From the NCBI GenBank assembly GCA_947581615.1, contig CANPVD010000097.1:45187-109186 (forward strand): 64,000 bases of DNA, given 5' to 3'. The stretch is from Candidatus Humimonas hydrogenitrophica. Its GTDB lineage: Bacteria; Gemmatimonadota; Gemmatimonadetes; Palauibacterales; Palauibacteraceae. Shown here piece by piece: positions 43,851 through 52,648 of this stretch; positions within the stretch are counted from its first letter, which is position 1; each line of letters begins with the position of its first letter. Made by a program: the position numbers and the translations under genes. The notes below the pieces were generated by a model. The model made no database searches, had not been told where the DNA came from, and saw only the letters and a program-made list of their open reading frames with translations.

Positions 43851-45398
43851 TGCCTGGCTGCCACCGGCGTAGCGCCGTACGACCGCGGTGATGGACCCAT
43901 CCCGAAGCAGTCCGACCACCCTGCTGATGTCCGGCGCGAGCGGACGATCTTCCTCCAGGTGTGGGACGTGCTCCCGGACGAGGGCGATGCCCTCCTCCAC
44001 GCCGACTCCCGCCCGCAGGGGGCGGAGAAGGTGCAGGGCCTGGGCGGAAGCCAGCAGCTCGATGGCGAGGACGCGTTCGAGGCAGGTCACGGCCGCGCGC
44101 GCCTTATCGGCCGCGTGCATGCCCATCGAGACGTGGTCCTCCTTGGACGCGCCGGTCGGGATGGTCCCGACGGCGGCAGGCGCGGCCAGTTGGCGACAGG
44201 ACGCGACCTGGGCAGCCGCCGTGACCTGGAGCATCATCATCCCCGAGCGAAGCCCGGGCTCGGGCGTCAGAAAGGCGGGGAGCCCCGACAAGTCCGGGTT
44301 GAGCAGCCGGTCCGTGCGCCGTTCGCTGATCGTGGCCAGGGTGGCAGCCGCAATCGCGATCTGGTCGGCGGCACTGGCCACGGGCTGGCCGTGGAAGTTG
44401 CCGTTGGAGAGGAGCCGATAGCTGCCGTCGCCGCTCGTGACGAGCGGGTTGTCCGTAGCCGCGTTCACCTCCACCTCGAACACCCCACGCACGAAAGCGA
44501 GGGTGTCGCGTACCGCGCCGTGCACCTGGGGCATGCAGCGGAGGGAGTAGGCGTCCTGAACGCGGGGGTCGCCATACCGGTGACTCTCGCGGATCTCGCT
44601 GTCGCGCAAGAGGCGGCGGAGGCGCTCCGCGCTGGCCCGCTGACCGGGGTGAGGCCGGAGGGCCTGGATCTCCTCCGAGAAGGGGTCGGGGCTCCCCCGA
44701 AGGCCCTCGAGGGACGCAGCGCCGGCCAGCTCCGCCGCGTCGGTCAGGGCCTCGGCACGCAGCAGCGCCAGCGTGCCCACGGCCGTCATTGCCTGGGTCC
44801 CGTTGAGGAGGGCGAGTCCCTCCTTGGCCTCGAGCCGCGCCGGCTCGAGACCGGCCCGGGCCAGGGCTTCCCCTCCGGGCAGCGGCTCTCCACCGACCAT
44901 GGCTTCGCCCTCACCCACGAGGACCAGGGCCATGTGCGCGGCCGGAGCGAGATCCCCGGAGGCGCCAACCGACCCCTCGCGAGGCACGATGGGGGTCACA
45001 TCCCGGTGCAGGAGTTCCAGGAGGAGGTCCACGAGCTCGGACCGCACGCCGCTGTGACCCGAGGCGAGGACATTGGCGCGCAGGAACATCATGGCGCGGG
45101 TCTCCTCCCGCGTGAGCGGCTCGCCGACGCCGCAGGCGTGGCTGCGGACCAGGTTGAGCTGCAGCTCGCGCAGACGCTCGGGGGCGACCCGCACGTCCGA
45201 GAGCTTCCCGAAGCCGGTGTTGATCCCGTACACCGCCTCGTCGCCCTTCAGGATCTCCTCGACGGCGCCCCGTGTGACACGCATGCGCTCCCGCGCCCGG
45301 TCGGCCAGGAAAGGACGGACGTTCCCTCCCCGCGCCACCACGGCCAAGTCCTCCAGGACCAGCGACCTTCCATCGATCTCCATCGACCGTTGGGTCAT
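43845..45398 (-). CDS. hutH: Histidine ammonia-lyase
   Basis: This deaminates histidine to urocanate using the self-made MIO cofactor. It has 517 residues, the normal length. The MIO triad lies in SVGASGDLAP (Ala-Ser-Gly near 145). Other active-site elements are YGINTGFGKL, LLNGTQAMTA, QDAYSLRCMPQVHG and SKEDHVSMG. The selectivity position reads RSHACGVG: Ser-His as in histidine lyases rather than the His-Leu or Phe-Leu of tyrosine/phenylalanine lyases, supporting the substrate call. The ATG overlaps the lptD stop by four bases. No hutU, hutI or hutG is visible, so the rest of the pathway must lie elsewhere. Confidence 0.95.
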   Translation of the reverse strand: MTQRSMEIDGRSLVLEDLAVVARGGNVRPFLADRARERMRVTRGAVEEILKGDEAVYGINTGFGKLSDVRVAPERLRELQLNLVRSHACGVGEPLTREETRAMMFLRANVLASGHSGVRSELVDLLLELLHRDVTPIVPREGSVGASGDLAPAAHMALVLVGEGEAMVGGEPLPGGEALARAGLEPARLEAKEGLALLNGTQAMTAVGTLALLRAEALTDAAELAGAASLEGLRGSPDPFSEEIQALRPHPGQRASAERLRRLLRDSEIRESHRYGDPRVQDAYSLRCMPQVHGAVRDTLAFVRGVFEVEVNAATDNPLVTSGDGSYRLLSNGNFHGQPVASAADQIAIAAATLATISERRTDRLLNPDLSGLPAFLTPEPGLRSGMMMLQVTAAAQVASCRQLAAPAAVGTIPTGASKEDHVSMGMHAADKARAAVTCLERVLAIELLASAQALHLLRPLRAGVGVEEGIALVREHVPHLEEDRPLAPDISRVVGLLRDGSITAVVRRYAGGSQAL

Positions 45399-48253
45399 TG
45401 TGAGAGCCCGCTCCTCTGGTCGTAGTTGACGTGCAGCTGGGGAACATCGGTCAGGGACACCTGGAAGTCGAACAGGAAGTTGCCGTTGGGCGACTTGGTA
45501 AAGTCGAAGCGCGCCTCCCAGCGGTGCAGCGTCCGCACGAGCGAGACCTGCTGCTGCTCGAACTGCCGGTCGGTGATGTTGTAGGAGGTCGACCACTGCA
45601 CGCGCCAGTTGGGGGTCGGCTGCAAGCTGAGGTTGCTCTGGAGCGTCTGGTTGTTCTGCCCGAACTCGCCGGGACGGTAGCGGTTGAGCGAGTAGCTCAG
45701 GCTCAGGTTCCACGGGCCCCCGCGGCGCTCCTGCTCTCCTCCTCCCGGAGAGCGCTGCGTGCGGGGCGGCTGCGGCCTCGACCCGCTGGCCGATCCGAGT
45801 CCGACCAGCGATCCGAGACTCATGCCCGAGGAGATGGTGAAGCTGGCGTTCAGCCGCGTGAGGAATGGCTTGAACTTCCGATCGGGCCCCGTCCCCTCGA
45901 ACAGGTCGTGCGTCATGTTGAGCGAAAAGCCCTTCAGCAGGTCCGAGCTGAACGAGTTGGTGAGCGTCTCGGTCTGCAGGACGGGCTGCCCGCGCGACGA
46001 GGCCGCGAAGTCGAACGCGAGCGGCGTGCTCGTCTGGATGGAGAGGAGCATGACCTTGCGCTCCTGCACGGCTGATGCCGGGGCCGGCGGGCCGCCCTGG
46101 ACGGCGGCGCCGGCCAGCGTGCTGCCCGGCGCCGCCGAGCTGTCGGTCGCCGGGGCCGCGGTCACGGTCGTGTCCGCCGCCGCCCCGGTCGTGTCGACGC
46201 CCGTGGAGTCGCCGCGGGCTGCCGCGCGGCCGGCCGTGTCCGAAGAGGTCCGGGGCGGCGGCGGCGTCCGGACCTTGGCCTCGAAGGTCTGCGAGAGGCT
46301 GATGCGGAGCACGTTGTGGGGGTCGGAGCTGCCGCCCGGGTACCCGGGGATCTGGCTGAGCGAGTCGGGCGTGGAGACCGCGGGCGTGTAGGTCCAGGTG
46401 AAGCGCGGCGAGATCTTGTGACGGATGCGCGTGAACGGCCCGAATCCCGGAAAGAAGGCGTACACGTCGGTCGACAGGGTCGCCCCGAAGCTGGCCCGCG
46501 CGGGCGCCGTCAGGTACTGGCCCCGCGTATCCGGGATGGAGTCGGCCCGGTCCAGGGACCGGAACATCCCCCCGCTCACCGAGACGGTCGGACGGAGCGT
46601 CGTGCTCCCCATGAGCCCCACCTGGTAATCGGCTCCCGCGTTCCAGGTCAGGGCGGTCTGGCTGAAGGCCGGCAGGTCGTTGCCCAGGCTGTCGACCGGG
46701 GTGTTGAACTGGTCGTTGTAGTTGGCCGAGCCCTGGAGGTTGAAACCGCCCAGGCGGAGCGACTGGCTGGCGGAGGCCGTGGTCTGGCGGGTGTCGGTGC
46801 CGAAGTTCACGGACTGCGTCTGGCGCTGGAAATTCGCGGCGCCCGACCACACCAGGTTGTTGAAGAAGCCGGCGCGGTCGCTCGGCGCCCGGAACAGGGT
46901 CACCGACGGAAAGGAGGCGCTCAGGGACGGCAGCATGTACTGAAGCTGGCTGTTGGGCCCCAGAAACTGCCGGCGTCGTGCCCCCAGCGTGAGGTTGACC
47001 CAGGAGAGCTGCTTTCGAAGGGACACGTTGGAGTCGATCGTCTGCGTCTGCTGGTTGGGATCGAAGCTCCGATTCAAGTAGGTGCCCGGGCTCTGGACGT
47101 ACTGTGCGCTCACGTCCACGTGGGTCCCGGGGCTGAGGTCCTGCTGGTGGTGGACGTTGAAGCTCAGGTTCCGGCCCGTCTTCCCGAACTGCTCGGCCGC
47201 CTGGAGGCTCCCCTGGAAGTGCTTCTTGATGTCGTTGTACCGGTACCTGCCGTTGAGCTGCGTATACTGCCCGCTGTACCAGTCCACGGTGAACTCGGCG
47301 TCCATGAAGCGGTTGATCGCCCAGTAGTAGCCGAAATCCCTGACATTGCGGCTGTAGCCCCGTCCGGTGCGCACGATGTCGTTGATCCCGAACTGCGGCG
47401 GCAGGATTCCGCTGCGCCGGTCCGGACGGATGTCCTGGGCGAAGAAGGGGAGCCAGAACACCGGCACGTGCTCGATGTACAGCGTCACCGGCCAGGCCAC
47501 GATGACGTCCTGGTTCACCATCTTGATCTGCCCGGCCTGGAACCAGTAGTGGGGCTGCTCCAGGTCACAGGTCGTGAACCGGCCCTTGCTCACGAACAGG
47601 GTGTCCGTGCCGACCGGCACCGCGTTTCCGTTCACGATCCAGTCGGCGCCCTGCGCCGCGAACTGCGTGCGCGCGTCCATGACCGTCCCTTTACGCCTCG
47701 AGACGTCGTAGTAAAGCACGGAATCGCTCTTCACCTGGCGCTGGTCGGGACTCATGAGCAGCAGGTGTCCCCGCGCCGCCAGGAAGGCGAGGCGCGACCG
47801 GTAGGTGATCGAATCGGCCTGCAGCGCGGCATCGCCGTAGTTGGCCTGGGCCGAATCGTTGAGCCGGATGACCCGGTCCGGCACGTCGAGGCCGACCTTC
47901 TGGCCGCGGTACTCCACGATCCGGAAGCCCTTGCGGTTCATCAGCCCCTGGAACAGCGAGTCCCGCTTCGGGAAGGACCCTCCCGCCAGGCCTTCGCGCA
48001 TCTGGGCCAGCTGAGCGGCGGGCAGGGTGTCCGCGGCCGCCGAGTCGGCGGCCGTCGTGTCCCGTCGAGCGGGGGGCGTCGTGTCGGCCCTGGTCGGGGG
48101 CGCCGTGTCCGGCCGGGCGGGCGGAGTGGTCTTGGCGGCCGGGGCCCGCGGAGCACCGGCCTGGACGGGGGAGGCCTGCCCGGGCCGGGCGATCAGGAGG
48201 AGCACCGCCCACGCCGCCAGGGCGTAGCGCGCCGCTCCGCCCGCCGATCTCAC
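45395..48253 (-). CDS. lptD: LPS-assembly protein LptD-like outer-membrane barrel
   Basis: LptD inserts LPS into the outer leaflet. The protein has 952 residues from a GTG (48253) that overlaps the tatC stop. A signal peptide (LAAWAVLLLIARPGQAS) is followed by a Thr/Pro/Ala linker with repeated DTTPPAR-like units, an OstA/LptA-like jellyroll (about 115-260: YGDAALQADSITYRSR, KGTVMDARTQFAAQGADW, FTTCDLEQPHYWFQAGQIK) and the LptD barrel (PVFWLPFFAQDIRPDRRSGILPPQFG onward, many alternating aromatic strands, end FQVSLTDVPQLHVNYDQRSG). A low-complexity loop near 650-700 is extra. The type is the one seen in Bacteroidota/Gemmatimonadota. The partner LptE is not seen. Confidence 0.9.
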   Translation of the reverse strand: MRSAGGAARYALAAWAVLLLIARPGQASPVQAGAPRAPAAKTTPPARPDTAPPTRADTTPPARRDTTAADSAAADTLPAAQLAQMREGLAGGSFPKRDSLFQGLMNRKGFRIVEYRGQKVGLDVPDRVIRLNDSAQANYGDAALQADSITYRSRLAFLAARGHLLLMSPDQRQVKSDSVLYYDVSRRKGTVMDARTQFAAQGADWIVNGNAVPVGTDTLFVSKGRFTTCDLEQPHYWFQAGQIKMVNQDVIVAWPVTLYIEHVPVFWLPFFAQDIRPDRRSGILPPQFGINDIVRTGRGYSRNVRDFGYYWAINRFMDAEFTVDWYSGQYTQLNGRYRYNDIKKHFQGSLQAAEQFGKTGRNLSFNVHHQQDLSPGTHVDVSAQYVQSPGTYLNRSFDPNQQTQTIDSNVSLRKQLSWVNLTLGARRRQFLGPNSQLQYMLPSLSASFPSVTLFRAPSDRAGFFNNLVWSGAANFQRQTQSVNFGTDTRQTTASASQSLRLGGFNLQGSANYNDQFNTPVDSLGNDLPAFSQTALTWNAGADYQVGLMGSTTLRPTVSVSGGMFRSLDRADSIPDTRGQYLTAPARASFGATLSTDVYAFFPGFGPFTRIRHKISPRFTWTYTPAVSTPDSLSQIPGYPGGSSDPHNVLRISLSQTFEAKVRTPPPPRTSSDTAGRAAARGDSTGVDTTGAAADTTVTAAPATDSSAAPGSTLAGAAVQGGPPAPASAVQERKVMLLSIQTSTPLAFDFAASSRGQPVLQTETLTNSFSSDLLKGFSLNMTHDLFEGTGPDRKFKPFLTRLNASFTISSGMSLGSLVGLGSASGSRPQPPRTQRSPGGGEQERRGGPWNLSLSYSLNRYRPGEFGQNNQTLQSNLSLQPTPNWRVQWSTSYNITDRQFEQQQVSLVRTLHRWEARFDFTKSPNGNFLFDFQVSLTDVPQLHVNYDQRSGLSQ

Positions 48254-49017
48254 CCCGACGACTCCTCCGGGGCCCCGACCTCACGGGCGCGCCGCGACCG
48301 CGTGACGAGGCGCACGAGCCAGATCGACACCTCGTAGAGCAGGAACATCGGCGTCATCATCATCATCTGGGTCCCCACGTCGGGCGGCGTGAAGATAGCC
48401 GAGAGCGTCGCGATGATGACGAACGCGTGCCTGCGGTACTTCGAGAGGAACTCCGGTGTGACGATGCCCATGGCGCCCAGGACCACCATCACGACCGGCA
48501 TCTCGAAGATGATCCCGAATCCCAGCAGCAGGCGGGTGGCGAACTTGAGATACTCGTCCACCGTGATGATCGGGGACAGCGTCTGGCTCTGGATGCCCAG
48601 GAGGAAGCGCAGACCCAGCGGCAGCACCATGAAGTACGCCATGGCGATGCCGGCCAGGAAGAGCAGGAAGGACACCCAGATGGCCGGGATCACGTACTTG
48701 CGCTCCTCGTCCTGGAGCGCCGGTGCGAGGAAGGCCCACACCTGGTAGGCGATGAAGGGGAGCGCCAGGACGATGCCGACCACGATCGCCAGCTTGATCG
48801 TGATGATGAAGGGGGTGGTGGGGCTGGTGAACATCAGCTTCTGGTCGGGGATGAGGTGCATGATGGGGCGCTCGAGCAGCCCCAGCACGTTCAGCTTGGT
48901 GACCAGAACCAGGCCGATGACGGCCCCGACCAGGAGCGCAGCCAGGCTCCAGATCAGTCGCCACCGGAGCTCCTCCAGGTGGTCGAGGAAAGGCATTTCC
49001 GCCGGGCCGCGGGCCAT
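48250..49017 (-). CDS. tatC: Sec-independent translocase protein TatC
   Basis: This is the receptor for twin-arginine signal peptides in the inner membrane. It has 255 residues with six hydrophobic helices. Signatures are MPFLDHLEELRWRLIWS at the N-terminus (signal-binding Glu), ERKYVIPAIWVSFLLFLAGIAMAYF, LLGFGIIFEMPVVMVVLG with the conserved Glu in helix 4, and KYRRHAFVIIATLSAIFTPPDVGTQ. It starts directly after the nrdR stop and overlaps lptD by four bases. It works with TatA encoded at 37373. Confidence 0.97.
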   Translation of the reverse strand: MARGPAEMPFLDHLEELRWRLIWSLAALLVGAVIGLVLVTKLNVLGLLERPIMHLIPDQKLMFTSPTTPFIITIKLAIVVGIVLALPFIAYQVWAFLAPALQDEERKYVIPAIWVSFLLFLAGIAMAYFMVLPLGLRFLLGIQSQTLSPIITVDEYLKFATRLLLGFGIIFEMPVVMVVLGAMGIVTPEFLSKYRRHAFVIIATLSAIFTPPDVGTQMMMMTPMFLLYEVSIWLVRLVTRSRRAREVGAPEESSG

Positions 49018-49533
49018 CTATTCCTCGTCGTCGCCTTCGTCGCCTTGGAACATGTCCACCTGACCTGCAGCCTCGTAGCCGGCCCGGCGAACGAGCTCCC
49101 GGATCTCCTCCATGAACTCCGTGGTGTCCTGGAAGTTTCGGTACACGGAGGCAAAGCGTACGAAAGCCACCTGATCGAGGCTGCGCAGACGCATCATGAC
49201 CAGCTCGCCGATGCGGAGGCTGTCCACCTCCCGCTCGTCCGCAGCCTCGAGCGTGGACTCGACCTCGTCGACCAGCGCCTCGACGTCCGACCGTGACACG
49301 GGACGCTTGGCGCAGGCGATCCGGATGCTCTCCAGCAGCTTGGGGCGTTCGAACGGCTCGCTGCTTCCGTCGCGCTTACGGACGGTGAGGGGCTCCTCCT
49401 CCACCTGCTCGTAGGTGGTGAAGCGTCGGCCGCAGCGCGCGCACTCGCGGCGGCGGCGGATGGCCCGCCCCCCGCGGCTCAGGCGCGAGTCGACCACCCG
49501 GCTGTCCGGGTGTCGGCAGCCCGGACACAGCAC
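49018..49533 (-). CDS. nrdR: Transcriptional repressor NrdR
   Basis: NrdR represses ribonucleotide reductase genes in response to dATP/ATP. It has 171 residues from a GTG at 49533. The N-terminal zinc ribbon has CPGC and CARC pairs (CPGCRHPDSRVVDSR, ECARCGRRFTTYE). The ATP-cone follows (VRKRDGSSEPFERPKLLESI, IACAKRPVS). The C-terminal tail is acidic and longer than usual. No ribonucleotide reductase gene lies in the window. It starts 49 bases after cpoB. Confidence 0.97.
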   Translation of the reverse strand: MLCPGCRHPDSRVVDSRLSRGGRAIRRRRECARCGRRFTTYEQVEEEPLTVRKRDGSSEPFERPKLLESIRIACAKRPVSRSDVEALVDEVESTLEAADEREVDSLRIGELVMMRLRSLDQVAFVRFASVYRNFQDTTEFMEEIRELVRRAGYEAAGQVDMFQGDEGDDEE

Positions 49534-49582
49534 GACTCAGGGCCTCGAGGCGGTTCCGCCGGGGGAGGGGGCGCGAGTCACT

Positions 49583-50416
49583 TCAACCCTTGAGCTTCCC
49601 GAGCTGCTGGCGCGCCAGGCCGGCCTCGTCGCTGTCGGGATAGCCGCGCACCACGCGGGAGAAGTAGGTGCGCGCATCCTGGACGTTGCCACGCTGGAGC
49701 TCCAGGAGTCCGCTCTTGTACAGAGCCGCCGGGGCACGGCGAGAGTTCGGGTACAGCTGGAGGACACGGGCGTACGCGTCCAGCGCCTTCTCCGGCTGCG
49801 ACTGCTGTGCGTAGGTCTCGCCGACGTAATACTGCGCGTCGGGAGCGAGCTGGTGGTCCGGGTACCGCTGCAGGAAGGCCTCCAGGCCCGAGCGGGCCGT
49901 GCCGTATGCCCCGCGCCGATACTGCTGCATGGCCGTCTGGTAGAGCTTCCCGGCCTGGCCTGCCGAGGCGCTCGTGTCCGCGGCGGTGCCGGTCGGCGTC
50001 AGCTGCTCACCCCCCGCCGCTCCCCCGCCGGCGGTCGGGGACGCCGCGGTCCCCCCGGTCGTGTCCGTTCCCGCGGGCCCGCCCCGGCCCTGGAGCCCGG
50101 CCAGCATGCGCTGGTTCTGCCCGACCAGGGCCGTGACCTGCGACAGCTGGTCCTGGAGGGTCTGGAAGCGCCGGGCCAGCTCGCCGCGTCCGGTCAGCGA
50201 CGCCTGGTCACGCTGGCCCAGGGTGTCCAGGAGGACCTCCCGGAGCTGGTTCATGCTGGCCGTCAGCGAATCCTGACGCATGCGCAGAGCGTGCATCTCC
50301 GCCAGCATGGTGGCCTCCATGTCCTGCACGTCACTCTTGGAGGCACACGCGGGAAGCAGGACGACGGCCAGGACCGCCAGCCAGCTCTTCCCGATCACCG
50401 CTCCGGGCGTCCTCAC
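49583..50416 (-). CDS. cpoB: Tol-Pal system protein CpoB (YbgF)
   Basis: CpoB coordinates septal peptidoglycan synthesis with Tol-Pal constriction. It has 277 residues: signal with lipobox-like LAVVLLPACASK, an N-terminal coiled-coil segment (about 27-90, MLAEMHALRMRQDSLTASMN) typical for YbgF trimers, a Gly/Thr/Ala-rich linker, then three TPRs (KLYQTAMQQYRRGAYGTARSG, PDAQYYVGETYAQQSQPEKAL, PAALYKSGLLELQRGNV). The Cys suggests it is a lipoprotein here, whereas the E. coli protein is soluble. It starts with GTG four bases after the pal stop, so the two are co-translated. Confidence 0.93.
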   Translation of the reverse strand: MRTPGAVIGKSWLAVLAVVLLPACASKSDVQDMEATMLAEMHALRMRQDSLTASMNQLREVLLDTLGQRDQASLTGRGELARRFQTLQDQLSQVTALVGQNQRMLAGLQGRGGPAGTDTTGGTAASPTAGGGAAGGEQLTPTGTAADTSASAGQAGKLYQTAMQQYRRGAYGTARSGLEAFLQRYPDHQLAPDAQYYVGETYAQQSQPEKALDAYARVLQLYPNSRRAPAALYKSGLLELQRGNVQDARTYFSRVVRGYPDSDEAGLARQQLGKLKG

Positions 50417-50420
50417 GGCG

Positions 50421-51116
50421 TCAGTCCGAAGAGCCGGACGCCGACAGGTTCTGGATCACGAAGTCGTCGCGCCGGTTCATGGACCACGCTTGTTCGTCGT
50501 GCCCCTGCGCGATGGGTCGCTCCTCGCCGAAGCTGATCGTCGAGAGCCGATCGGGAGAGATGCCCAGGCTGACCAGGTACTTCCTGGCCGACTCCGCACG
50601 GCGCTGGCCCAGGGCGAGGTTGTACTCGTTGGAGCCGCGCTCGTCGCAGTTGCCCTGGATCTGGAGCTTGAGGTTGGCATACTGCCTGAGCGCCTGCGCC
50701 TTTCGCTGCAGCACCTGCGCCGCCTGGTCCGTGATGTTCGACTTGTCGAAGTCGAAGTGGACCCGCTGGGCGATGGTCTCGATGGCATCCAGCCGCTGCA
50801 GCTCGGACGCCGCGCGATCCCCGCACGCGGTGCCCGAATACTGGCTCTGCGCCTGCTTGTAGAGGGAGCGAGCCTGGTCGTAGTTGCCAGCCGTGATCGC
50901 GGCCAGGGCTCGATTGCAGAGCTCGGCCGACGCCTGGTTGCGCTGCTGCGCGCGACGCAGCGAGTCGGCTCGTGCGATGGAATCCTGGCGCGCGCGGGCG
51001 GCCGCCAGGGAGTCCTGGTTCACCTGGGGTCCCTGCTGCGGAGGCGGATTGCCGCCGCAGGCCACGGCGGCGGCCAGGACGAGGGCCAGCGGGCTCAGTC
51101 GAAGGCTGCGACGCAT
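50421..51116 (-). CDS. pal: Peptidoglycan-associated lipoprotein
   Basis: Pal anchors the outer membrane to peptidoglycan within the Tol-Pal system. It has 231 residues, longer than typical Pal (about 170) because of a helical Gln/Ala/Arg-rich insert (about 30-110). The lipobox is LAAAVACGG with lipidated Cys20. The OmpA-like domain is intact: VHFDFDKSNITDQAAQVL, then GNCDERGSNEYNLALGQRRAESARKYL, which includes the Asp and Arg that bind diaminopimelate. It lies 173 bases downstream of tolB. A weak TTGACC-containing promoter candidate lies near 51209. Confidence 0.95.
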   Translation of the reverse strand: MRRSLRLSPLALVLAAAVACGGNPPPQQGPQVNQDSLAAARARQDSIARADSLRRAQQRNQASAELCNRALAAITAGNYDQARSLYKQAQSQYSGTACGDRAASELQRLDAIETIAQRVHFDFDKSNITDQAAQVLQRKAQALRQYANLKLQIQGNCDERGSNEYNLALGQRRAESARKYLVSLGISPDRLSTISFGEERPIAQGHDEQAWSMNRRDDFVIQNLSASGSSD

Positions 51117-51289
51117 GGCAGGCTCCTTTCGGTGTGGACGCCGGGTCCGGACGGCCGGTTCGTAGCTCGGATTCCCGGCCTTTCGAAGTCTTTCGCTCGT
51201 ACGCGTTCGGTCAAGCTATGCGGCGCGAGGGCCCTTGCCAACAGGCTCGCCCGCGCCCCCTCCGCCCTCGTCGCGGCGACGCCGCCGGC

Positions 51290-52648
51290 TTAGGACCCTC
51301 CGGCCCCGATCGTACCCGACCACGCCGGCATCTGGTCGATGTGGTTCTCCGCCAGGCGCCGCACCCGCCCGGTCACCGTGTCGAGCACCCAGAGCGCGTG
51401 GTAGCCCTCGCGGGTGGACGAGAACACGATGTGGCGGCCGTCGGGCGCGAACGCCGGGTCCTCGTTGGACCCCTTCAACGTCAGGACCCGCCGATCGGAC
51501 CCATCCGGGTTGACGGTCACGATCTGGAACACCCCGTCCACCCAGCCCTGATAGACGATCCGGTCCCCGCGCGGCGACCAGTCGGGTGAGGTGGCATAAC
51601 CCTGTTCGCCGTAGACATATCGGCTGATGAGCCCCGGACCGCCGCCCCCGATGTTCTGGACGAACACCTGGGGCTCGCCCAGCGACGTGGACGTGTAGGC
51701 GATCCGCTGTCCGTCGGGCGAATAGCTGGGGTTGAGCGCATCTCCCGGGTCCGTGAAGGTGATGCGCCGGGCGCCGGAGAGACTGGCGGCGTCGAGCTCG
51801 AAAATGTCCGTGCCCCCTCCCCCGACCGTCCGGGCCACCGCGATCTTCGCGCCGTCCGGGCGGAACACGGGGGTGAGGTTGACGCCGGGCACGGCCGAGA
51901 CGGTGCGGCGTCGGCCGGTGGACAGGTCCAGCTCGTAGGCCTCCGGCTGCCCGCTCACGTACGAGACGAACAGGAGCTTCGTGCCGCCGGGCGAAAAAGC
52001 CGGCGAGTAGACAATGCTGCTGTCGTGGGTGACGCGATGCAGGTTGGCGCCGTCGCTGTCGATCATGAACAAGTCCGACGCTCCATCGCCCTCCTTGCGC
52101 CGGAAGGCGATGCGCGTCGCCGCCATGCCGCGCTCGCCGGTGGCCCAGTTCACCACGGAGTCGGCGATTCGGTGTGCCGCCATTCGGAGAGCCTCGCCGT
52201 GGTCGGCGGGGAGCGTGAACGCCTGGACGTTGCGAAGGTTGCCGTACACGACGTCGTGCAGGCTGACGCGCAGCAGCGGCCGGTCGGCGGGCCCCTGGAG
52301 CTGCGTGGCCACCAGCCACACGGCGCCGAGCTGGTTCCACAGGCCGTAGTTGATGGCCCCGCTGGTGTGGAGGGAGTCCGGAACCGGGAGGATCTCGAAC
52401 CGGTCGGAATAGTCCAGGTCGCGGCGCAGGATGGTGTCGATGCTCGCCGCGACCGTCGCCAGGTCGCTCCCCGTGCCTCCCAGGATCGATGGGGGAAGCG
52501 CCAGTCCCGGACGGTAGCCCGGCTTGTAGGTGATTCCGAGCCGAACCTGGCCCTCGCCGCCCTGCTGGGCTCTTAGCGGAACCGCAGCCGCCACGAACGC
52601 CGCGAGCACGAGGAAAAGCGCCCGTGCGAGCCTCGACGCCCGGTTCAA
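51290..52648 (-). CDS. tolB: Tol-Pal system protein TolB
   Basis: This is a periplasmic beta-propeller that links TolA and Pal. The start is TTG at 52648, forming a TTGA overlap with the tolA stop, giving 452 residues. It has a signal peptide (ALFLVLAAFVAAAVPLRAQ), an N-terminal D1 domain with LDYSDRFEILP, then propeller blades recognisable by repeated YSPAFSPGG-, PVFRPDGAKIAV-, NPSYSPDGQRIAYTS-, SPDWSPRGDRIVYQ- and PAFAPDGRHIVFSS-type motifs. No better ATG/GTG start preserves the signal. 173 non-coding bases separate it from pal. Confidence 0.95.
   Translation of the reverse strand: MNRASRLARALFLVLAAFVAAAVPLRAQQGGEGQVRLGITYKPGYRPGLALPPSILGGTGSDLATVAASIDTILRRDLDYSDRFEILPVPDSLHTSGAINYGLWNQLGAVWLVATQLQGPADRPLLRVSLHDVVYGNLRNVQAFTLPADHGEALRMAAHRIADSVVNWATGERGMAATRIAFRRKEGDGASDLFMIDSDGANLHRVTHDSSIVYSPAFSPGGTKLLFVSYVSGQPEAYELDLSTGRRRTVSAVPGVNLTPVFRPDGAKIAVARTVGGGGTDIFELDAASLSGARRITFTDPGDALNPSYSPDGQRIAYTSTSLGEPQVFVQNIGGGGPGLISRYVYGEQGYATSPDWSPRGDRIVYQGWVDGVFQIVTVNPDGSDRRVLTLKGSNEDPAFAPDGRHIVFSSTREGYHALWVLDTVTGRVRRLAENHIDQMPAWSGTIGAGGS

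Noticed and set aside
51186..51214. TTGACC as a promoter for pal
   Set aside because: No acceptable -10 box at 16-18 bases (best AAGACT, AGACTT); too weak to list as a feature.
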